Shown one piece after another: positions 24,285 to 30,185 of a stretch of 30,185 nt of DNA. Below the pieces are notes generated by a model. It had not been told where the DNA came from, did not search any database, and saw only the letters and a program-made list of their open reading frames with translations. Position 1 is the first letter of the stretch; every line of letters starts with the position of its first letter. Both the position numbers and the translations under genes were made by a program. The stretch is taken from assembly GCA_964563495.1 (NCBI GenBank), contig CAZLYK010000056.1, positions 1 through 30,185 on the forward strand, read 5' to 3'. The DNA is from CAZLYK01 sp964563495 (GTDB taxonomy: Bacteria > Acidobacteriota > Blastocatellia > RBC074).

Positions 24285-25442
24285 ATGGGATATCGATTCG
24301 GCAAACTTCCAATCCGCATCTCGATCGTCGTGGCTTTCGGGCTGGCGGCAGCTCTCTTCCTGGCGCCGAATTTCAAGGCGGAGCAACCTGCTTTTAAATT
24401 GCCCGTGCCTCTCGGCCTGCCCCCGGACACATGGGATTATTACGTCCCAAAGAACAACCCGCTCGATGCCGCGCGGGTCGAGCTCGGACGTCGTCTCTTC
24501 TTCGATCAGAGACTCTCTGCCGATGGCTCAGTTTCGTGCGCCACCTGCCACAAACCGGAATTGGGATTTGCCGACGGAAAAACCGTAGCCGAGGGAGTCT
24601 ATCGGCGCACCGGCACGCGCAACTCGATGAGCATCCTCAACGTGACGTTCAACACCGCGCAGTTCTGGGACGGGCGCGTCGACACGCTTGAGCAGCAGGC
24701 GGTTCAACCGCTGGTCAACCCGCTCGAGATGGGCAACCCCTCTCACCAACAAGTTATCGCCCGGCTGAGAGAGACCCCCGAATACCGGAGCGGTTTCCTA
24801 TCGGTCTTTGGCGGCGAGGTGACGATCGACCGCGTCGGCCTGGCGATCGCCGCTTACGAGCGGACGCTGGTATCGGGTGATTCGCCACTCGATCGCTTCA
24901 TCGCCGGTCACGAAACTGCGCTCACCGATGAAGCCGTGCGGGGCTTCGCGATCTTCCGCGGAAGGGGCCGCTGCGCCAGATGCCACACTTTTAGTGTAGA
25001 AAGACCCTTCTTCACCAACTTCTCCTATCACAACACCGGGGTCGCGGCGAACCATCCGAACTTCGATAAACTGGCCCGCCAGGCAGCCGCCGCGATCGAA
25101 ACCGACCAGGCCAAGACCATGATCGATAAACTGGCCTCACAGCCGGGCGGCCAGGAGCTGGGCCGGATCCTGGTCACTTACCAGCTCTTCGATCTCGGCT
25201 CGTATCGCACCCCGTCTCTGCGCAACGTCGCGCTCACCGCACCTTACTTTCACGACGGCAGCGCCAGGACTCTGGCTGATGTGGTCAGGTTCTACAATGG
25301 CGGCGGCCGGCCCAACCTCAATCTCGAAGAGGAGCTTCATCCGCTTGGTCTGACTGAGGAAGAACAGCGCGATCTGGTCAAATTCCTAGAGTCTTTGACC
25401 GGGAAGAAAATAGACGGGATTAACCGGATTTCACCGGATTAA
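24285..25442 (+). CDS. Di-haem cytochrome c peroxidase (MauG/CcpA family)
   Basis: This 385-residue exported protein has an N-terminal hydrophobic signal or anchor (about 10-30) and two haem c motifs, CATCH (85-89) and CARCH (230-234), in the positions usual for bacterial di-haem peroxidases. Family blocks include ELGRRLFFDQRLSADGSVSC, GTRNSMSILNV, FWDGRVDTLEQQA and the C-terminal GSYRTPSLRNVALTAPYFHDG. It would reduce H2O2 using cytochrome electrons in the periplasm, or oxidise a protein partner as MauG does. The ribosome site is weak (AGGAT about 14 nt before the ATG). The last dozen residues (KKIDGINRISPD) are encoded by the left arm of the 46-bp inverted repeat and probably lie outside the functional fold. 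Confidence 0.9.
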   Translation: MGYRFGKLPIRISIVVAFGLAAALFLAPNFKAEQPAFKLPVPLGLPPDTWDYYVPKNNPLDAARVELGRRLFFDQRLSADGSVSCATCHKPELGFADGKTVAEGVYRRTGTRNSMSILNVTFNTAQFWDGRVDTLEQQAVQPLVNPLEMGNPSHQQVIARLRETPEYRSGFLSVFGGEVTIDRVGLAIAAYERTLVSGDSPLDRFIAGHETALTDEAVRGFAIFRGRGRCARCHTFSVERPFFTNFSYHNTGVAANHPNFDKLARQAAAAIETDQAKTMIDKLASQPGGQELGRILVTYQLFDLGSYRTPSLRNVALTAPYFHDGSARTLADVVRFYNGGGRPNLNLEEELHPLGLTEEEQRDLVKFLESLTGKKIDGINRISPD

Positions 25443-25516
25443 ACCGGACTGAAAACAAAGCACTAAACAATCCGGTTTAATCCGGTGAAATCCGGTTAAT
25501 CCCGTCTATTTTCTTC
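25403..25516. repeat. Perfect 46-bp inverted repeat of the AGGATT family at convergent junction
   Basis: The arms 25403-25448 and 25471-25516 are exact reverse complements around a 22-nt loop. The arm is a run of ACCGGATT-type units, with CCGG in place of the CAGG used elsewhere. The right end is T-rich (CTATTTTCTTCTTCTT), so plus-strand transcripts could terminate here. The left arm encodes the C-terminus of the peroxidase, and the right arm ends 3 nt before the murJ stop. Confidence 0.95.
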
Positions 25517-25519
25517 TTC

Positions 25520-27247
25520 TTACTTCTTCCTCCCGAACCTTCGCTGTAAAGCGGATGTCATTTGGTCCAGTTCGCTGATCTTCATCACTCTCGCCGCTAG
25601 AAAAAAGACGGCCAGGCCGGCGGTAATGGATAAACCGACATCCAGCAGGCGAACGACGAGAGTCTTTGTTCCAAGGGATGCTTCAATCTGAGAGCTGATG
25701 GCCCAGCACGCCAGACCCATAACCAGCGAAGCGATGAGGACCTTGATAAATGTCGACGCGAGCAGTTTTCCCTCGATCCTGCGCAGTTTTTTTCGCATAA
25801 AGAAAAAGAGGAGGAGGAAATTGACGATCGCGACGACCGAGATCGAGAGCGCCAGCCCGCGATGGCCGATCTTGAGGTAATCGACGGTCACTTTGGCGAC
25901 GATGTAGTTGGTGACGATCGAAAGCAGGCTGGCGATCATCGGGATGCGCGTCTCTTTGAGCGCATAGAATGACGGCGCCAGGACGCGGACGGCCGAATAA
26001 GCGGTCAACCCGATGGCGTTGAAGCAGAGCGCGATCGCCGTCTGATCGGTGTCGTTCGAGCTGAATCGCCCGCGCTCGTAGATCAGCGAGATGATCGGCC
26101 GGCTGAGGACGATCAGGCCGATGGCCGAGGGAACAGTCAGCAAAAATGTCAGCCTCAAGGAAGACGCGATCGTCCGGCGAAATTCGTCCAGATTATCGAG
26201 CGCCGCCGCGCGCGAGGCGACCGGCAGAGTGGCGGTCGAGATCGCCACGCCGAAGATGCCGATCGGCAGGTAGATCATTCTGAAAGCGTACGACAGCCAG
26301 GAGACCGGCCCTTCACCGAGCCCCGAAGCGAACTTGGTGTTGACGAAGACGTTGACCTGCAGCGCCGCCGAGCCGATGATCGCCGGCGCCATGAGTCGCA
26401 TGACCTGCCGCACACCTTCATCGCGAAAGCTGAGCACCGGCTCCCAACGATACCCGACCGCCCGCAAACTCGGGACTTGAATCAACCATTGCAGCATTCC
26501 GCCGAAGAGCGTGCCGATGGCCATCCCGACAATCGCGCGCGAAGCCCCGCTCGGATCGGCCGGCTGTCCCCGCATGATCGAGGAGATATAGTCGGGCGCG
26601 AAGAAACAGGCGCAAGCCATGCCGCCGATGATCGAGCCGATGTTGAACATGGTCGATGCCGAGGCGGGAATGCCATAACGATCCTTGGTATTGAGCACAC
26701 CCATGGCCACGGCCGCCAGCGAGACCATGAGCAGGAACGGGAACATGATCCGAGCCATCTGGACGGCGAGATCGTAGGTCAAAGCCGCCGTCGCGGCGTC
26801 GGCGTGAGATTGACCCGGCTCGATCAGCAGGTTGACCACCTGTGGAGCAAAGATGATCCCGCTCAGAACGACCAGCGTGATGACCAGAGCCATCCCGTTG
26901 TTGACCAGGTTTGCCAGCCGCCACGCAGCTTGTTCACCACGTTTGGCGATCGTCTGCGAAAAGGTCGAGACGAACGCCGCAGAGAGAGCCCCCTCGGCGA
27001 ACAGGTCCCGGAGCAGATTGGGGATCCGGAAGGCGATGATAAAAGCGTCCATGGCATAGCCCGCACCGAAGAAAGTGGCGAAGACCTGCTCGCGGACCAA
27101 CCCCAGAATCCGGCTGCCCATGACGGCGATGCTGACAATCCCGGCCGAACGGACGATGCTTTTCGATTGCGGATTGCCGGCTGCTGCAGGTGGGCTTTTT
27201 TCCAGGCTGCTCTCCGTCGATTCGTCTTTTTGATTAATGCCTTTCAA
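25520..27247 (-). CDS. murJ: Lipid II flippase MurJ (MviN family)
   Basis: This 575-residue inner-membrane protein has about 14 hydrophobic segments and belongs to the MOP superfamily. It flips lipid II across the membrane for peptidoglycan synthesis. The family signature is clear near the start: MGSRILGLVREQVFATFFGAG, DAFIIAFRIPNLLRDLFAEGALSAAFVSTFSQ (spanning about residues 67-98), with PSFYALKETRIPM in the second half. The start is a TTG at 27247. GGAG lies 6 nt upstream and an in-frame TGA sits immediately before it, so no earlier start is possible. It is the last gene of a minus-strand run after argF (31-nt gap). Confidence 0.93.
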   Translation of the reverse strand: MKGINQKDESTESSLEKSPPAAAGNPQSKSIVRSAGIVSIAVMGSRILGLVREQVFATFFGAGYAMDAFIIAFRIPNLLRDLFAEGALSAAFVSTFSQTIAKRGEQAAWRLANLVNNGMALVITLVVLSGIIFAPQVVNLLIEPGQSHADAATAALTYDLAVQMARIMFPFLLMVSLAAVAMGVLNTKDRYGIPASASTMFNIGSIIGGMACACFFAPDYISSIMRGQPADPSGASRAIVGMAIGTLFGGMLQWLIQVPSLRAVGYRWEPVLSFRDEGVRQVMRLMAPAIIGSAALQVNVFVNTKFASGLGEGPVSWLSYAFRMIYLPIGIFGVAISTATLPVASRAAALDNLDEFRRTIASSLRLTFLLTVPSAIGLIVLSRPIISLIYERGRFSSNDTDQTAIALCFNAIGLTAYSAVRVLAPSFYALKETRIPMIASLLSIVTNYIVAKVTVDYLKIGHRGLALSISVVAIVNFLLLFFFMRKKLRRIEGKLLASTFIKVLIASLVMGLACWAISSQIEASLGTKTLVVRLLDVGLSITAGLAVFFLAARVMKISELDQMTSALQRRFGRKK

Positions 27248-27278
27248 TCACAACTCCAGTATTCTCCATTCCCCATTT

Positions 27279-28208
<930 letters not shown>

Positions 28209-28223
28209 TTTTTTCTCCAATCA

Positions 28224-28673
28224 TTAGTTACGTTGAATCAGCCAGACGCCCAGCAGCAGGATCAGGGCTCCCACCAGACGCGGAGGAGTGAGCGGCCGGG
28301 TCGGCAGCCCCAACCAGCCGTAATGATCGAGCAGCAATGCCCCGAGCAGTTGTCCGGTGATCAGAGCGACTGAATATGTCGCGGCTCCGGTGCGCGGCAC
28401 TATCAGGACGCCGCCAACGACCAGCGAAGCCCCGATAAATCCCCCGCACCACGCCCACCAGGGTGCGCTCGCCGACCCCCGCAAGTTGCCCGGCTGCTGC
28501 TGAATCAGCATGAACACGATGACGGTAATCAAGGCTAGAGCGCCGACCGAAAAATTGATCATGGCGCTGTAGAACGGATTGATCACGAATGTCCGCATCC
28601 TGGCGTTCATCGCCGCCTGCGCCGGGACGAGCATTCCGGTAATCAGCGCCAGACCTAACCAACCTATCCTCAT
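28224..28673 (-). CDS. Small DMT-type membrane transporter (DUF606/YdcZ family)
   Basis: This 149-residue, very hydrophobic protein has about five membrane segments. MRIGWLGLALITGMLVPAQAAMNARM, FSVGALALITV, GGFIGASLVVGGVLIVPRTGAATYSVALITGQLLGALLLDHYG and a final LVGALILLLGVWLIQR match the DUF606 branch of the drug/metabolite transporter superfamily, whose short members act as dimers. The substrate is unknown. The ATG at 28673 has a GGGAG ribosome site. It is the first gene of the DMT-argF-murJ run, preceded by a repeat hairpin. Confidence 0.85.
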   Translation of the reverse strand: MRIGWLGLALITGMLVPAQAAMNARMRTFVINPFYSAMINFSVGALALITVIVFMLIQQQPGNLRGSASAPWWAWCGGFIGASLVVGGVLIVPRTGAATYSVALITGQLLGALLLDHYGWLGLPTRPLTPPRLVGALILLLGVWLIQRN

Positions 28674-28691
28674 TATTTATCTCCCAGATAA

Positions 28692-28780
28692 AAATAGACA
28701 GGATTGACAAGATTTTTTCATGACCCGACAAGATATGATCTTGTTTAATCCTGCAAAAATCCCGTCAATCCTGTCTATTT
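28692..28780. repeat. AGGATT-type inverted repeat upstream of DMT transporter
   Basis: The arms 28692-28717 and 28755-28780 pair with two mismatches over 26 bp. The interior has the central palindrome GACAAGATATGATCTTGTTT (28727-28746). It lies downstream of the second Gfo/Idh/MocA gene and upstream of the DMT gene, all on the minus strand. It may separate the two transcripts. Confidence 0.88.
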
Positions 28781-28805
28781 CCCTATGTCCATCGATCAAA
28801 GCACG

Positions 28806-30113
28806 CTATTTCATTGAGGTCGTGCTGCCGCCGAGCGCATCGAGGTTGAGTTTCGGATCCCACTTTTCATCCGAGTTGGCGACCTGCTCCCAGGTCACGA
28901 CCTCGCCCCTGTATGCGGCGGTGCGGCCCATGATCGTGGTCAGTGTCGTCTCAGCACCCTGTTCGGCCTCATTATCGAACTTGCCCTTATTAATGCCGTC
29001 GACAAAGGCCCGGGCTTTGTTTGCGACTGCGGTCGCCAAAGCCTGCATGGTTCCGGCCTCCCACTTATAGCCGCTGTTGAGCGTAATCTGGACCGGGCCG
29101 CTCTGGTTCGTTTCGGCGACGCCCTTGGTCCCGAAAAACCGCTCGCCCTGTGAGCGGTACCCGCGATTTCGGAACTGATTGGAATTGAAGCTGACCTTGA
29201 TGTCGTTCGGGTAGACGAAGGTCAGGATGTAATGATCGTAGGTGACCAGTTCCGGGGGGATACCGTCGACCTCCTTGCGGACAGCACGACCGCCGGTCCC
29301 CATGGCTTTGACCGGGTGAGCCTGCATGACCCAGTTGACCACGTCGATGATGTGGATGTTCTGTTCGACGATGATATCGCCGGAGAGAATCCGGTCAAAG
29401 ACCCAGTTGCGCAATCGCGCCTCGGTCCCGGACATGCCCGGCTTATTCTGCCGGTCAAGATCGTTGGTGTAATAGTAGCTCTGCCCGAGCACGACATCGC
29501 CGATGTCGCCCTGGCGGATGCGCCGCACGGCTTCACGATAGGCGTCCGAGTAGCGCTTCTGGAATCCGACGTGAACACTTACTTTGCCGTTCGCCTGGCG
29601 GCCGGCCTTGATCACACGCATGCAGCCGTTGACGTCGGTTGCGACCGGCTTTTCAAGGTAGACGTGTTTTCCGGCGGCGACGGCGGCCTCGAAGTGTTCG
29701 GGATGGAAATACGGCGGGCTGGTCACGATCACGATATCGACGTCTTTCGATTGGACCAGCTTCTCGTATGCCTTCGGTCCCTTGAAGAGATTGGCTTCCG
29801 GGATTTTGGCGTAGCCTTTCTGCTCGGCGATCTCATCAAATGCCGCCCGGGTCGAAGCCAGGCGATCATCGAAGACGTCCATCAACGCCGTCACGCGCGT
29901 CTCGGTGTTCATGACGAACTCGCCGCCGTCGTGATTGCCGCGCCCGCCGCAGCCGATAATCCCAATGCCGAGCATCGAGTTCGCCGTCGAGCCGAAGACG
30001 GTCTTCGCCGGCAGTATGAGCAACCCCGCGCCGACCGCGGCGGAAGTTTTCATGAACTCTCTACGCTCCGGCGAGCGATCGATTTTCATTTTGAGATCTG
30101 ATTTTTCTTTCAT
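28806..30113 (-). CDS. Tat-exported Gfo/Idh/MocA-family oxidoreductase, second copy
   Basis: This protein of about 435 residues has a Tat-type leader (ERREFMKTSAAVGAGLLIL from residue 16), then the Rossmann motif GIGIIGCGGRGN, and a Gfo/Idh/MocA EKP motif in VYLEKPVATDV. It is only distantly similar to the one at 5652-7016. The order of blocks and the GGRGNHDGGEF stretch place it in a separate subgroup, often found exported in acidobacteria and Planctomycetes. I chose the ATG at 30113 because GGAGG lies 8 nt upstream. An earlier in-frame ATG at 30155 lacks a ribosome site. It probably oxidises a sugar or sugar derivative in the periplasm. The substrate is unknown, and the promoter would lie at the window edge. 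Confidence 0.88.
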   Translation of the reverse strand: MKEKSDLKMKIDRSPERREFMKTSAAVGAGLLILPAKTVFGSTANSMLGIGIIGCGGRGNHDGGEFVMNTETRVTALMDVFDDRLASTRAAFDEIAEQKGYAKIPEANLFKGPKAYEKLVQSKDVDIVIVTSPPYFHPEHFEAAVAAGKHVYLEKPVATDVNGCMRVIKAGRQANGKVSVHVGFQKRYSDAYREAVRRIRQGDIGDVVLGQSYYYTNDLDRQNKPGMSGTEARLRNWVFDRILSGDIIVEQNIHIIDVVNWVMQAHPVKAMGTGGRAVRKEVDGIPPELVTYDHYILTFVYPNDIKVSFNSNQFRNRGYRSQGERFFGTKGVAETNQSGPVQITLNSGYKWEAGTMQALATAVANKARAFVDGINKGKFDNEAEQGAETTLTTIMGRTAAYRGEVVTWEQVANSDEKWDPKLNLDALGGSTTSMK

Positions 30114-30185
30114 GGAACTTTCCTCCGGGTTAAGTAATGTGCAAATAAAAGGCATTTGTTATCAGCGACTTCTATAGACATCTCA

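Noticed and set aside
25403..25516. Reading the short repeated units as a CRISPR array
   Set aside because: Units are about 9 nt and arranged as an inverted repeat with no spacers. No cas genes are near.

Overview
The window looks like a chromosomal segment of a moderately GC-rich Gram-negative bacterium, most likely an acidobacterium (Blastocatellia-like). This rests on the mix of Tat-exported Gfo/Idh/MocA oxidoreductases, PQQ-type beta-propellers, a Ser/Thr kinase fused to a TolB-like domain and TPRs, long inverted intergenic repeats, and frequent TTG/GTG starts with strong Shine-Dalgarno sequences. The taxonomic call is inference. I support 23 protein genes and one broken gene. I see no rRNA, tRNA, CRISPR array or transposase.

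Layout. Positions 82-537 (minus) hold an MNT nucleotidyltransferase antitoxin whose HEPN toxin partner has lost its middle. Positions 856-5232 (minus) form a surface-polysaccharide operon: GT4 glycosyltransferase, short-chain epimerase/reductase, WecA/WbpL-like phosphoglycosyltransferase, GalE-like epimerase. Positions 5652-8336 (plus) carry a Tat-exported Gfo/Idh/MocA oxidoreductase and an exported PQQ-like beta-propeller. Positions 8417-11471 (minus) carry malic enzyme 1 and a Cys/Met-metabolism PLP enzyme. Positions 11952-13888 (plus) carry a Tat-exported sugar isomerase-like TIM barrel and an SDR. Positions 13952-17803 (minus) carry a quinohemoprotein alcohol dehydrogenase and malic enzyme 2. 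Positions 18031-25442 (plus) carry a Spy/CpxP-like protein, an APH-type phosphotransferase, a small anchored protein, the kinase, MgtE and a di-haem peroxidase. Positions 25520-30113 (minus) carry murJ, argF, a small DMT-type transporter and a second Tat-exported Gfo/Idh/MocA protein.

How the genes work together. The left block probably starts and extends an amino-sugar-containing glycan on undecaprenyl phosphate. The centre is oxidative: exported dehydrogenases and c-type haem proteins would oxidise sugars or alcohols in the periplasm, while two malic enzymes and an SDR handle carbon in the cytoplasm. The right block mixes signalling, Mg2+ uptake, lipid II flipping and arginine synthesis.

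The most unusual content is intergenic. One repeat family is built from roughly 9-nt 'AGGATT' units arranged as long hairpins. It occupies all three convergent gene junctions, often supplies or abuts the stop codon, and reaches a perfect 46-bp arm at 25403-25516. A second family, a composite multi-hairpin element, occurs twice in opposite orientation in two divergent promoter regions (about 5462-5616 and 11505-11692), with a matched base change in both arms of one stem. Neither family carries a gene.
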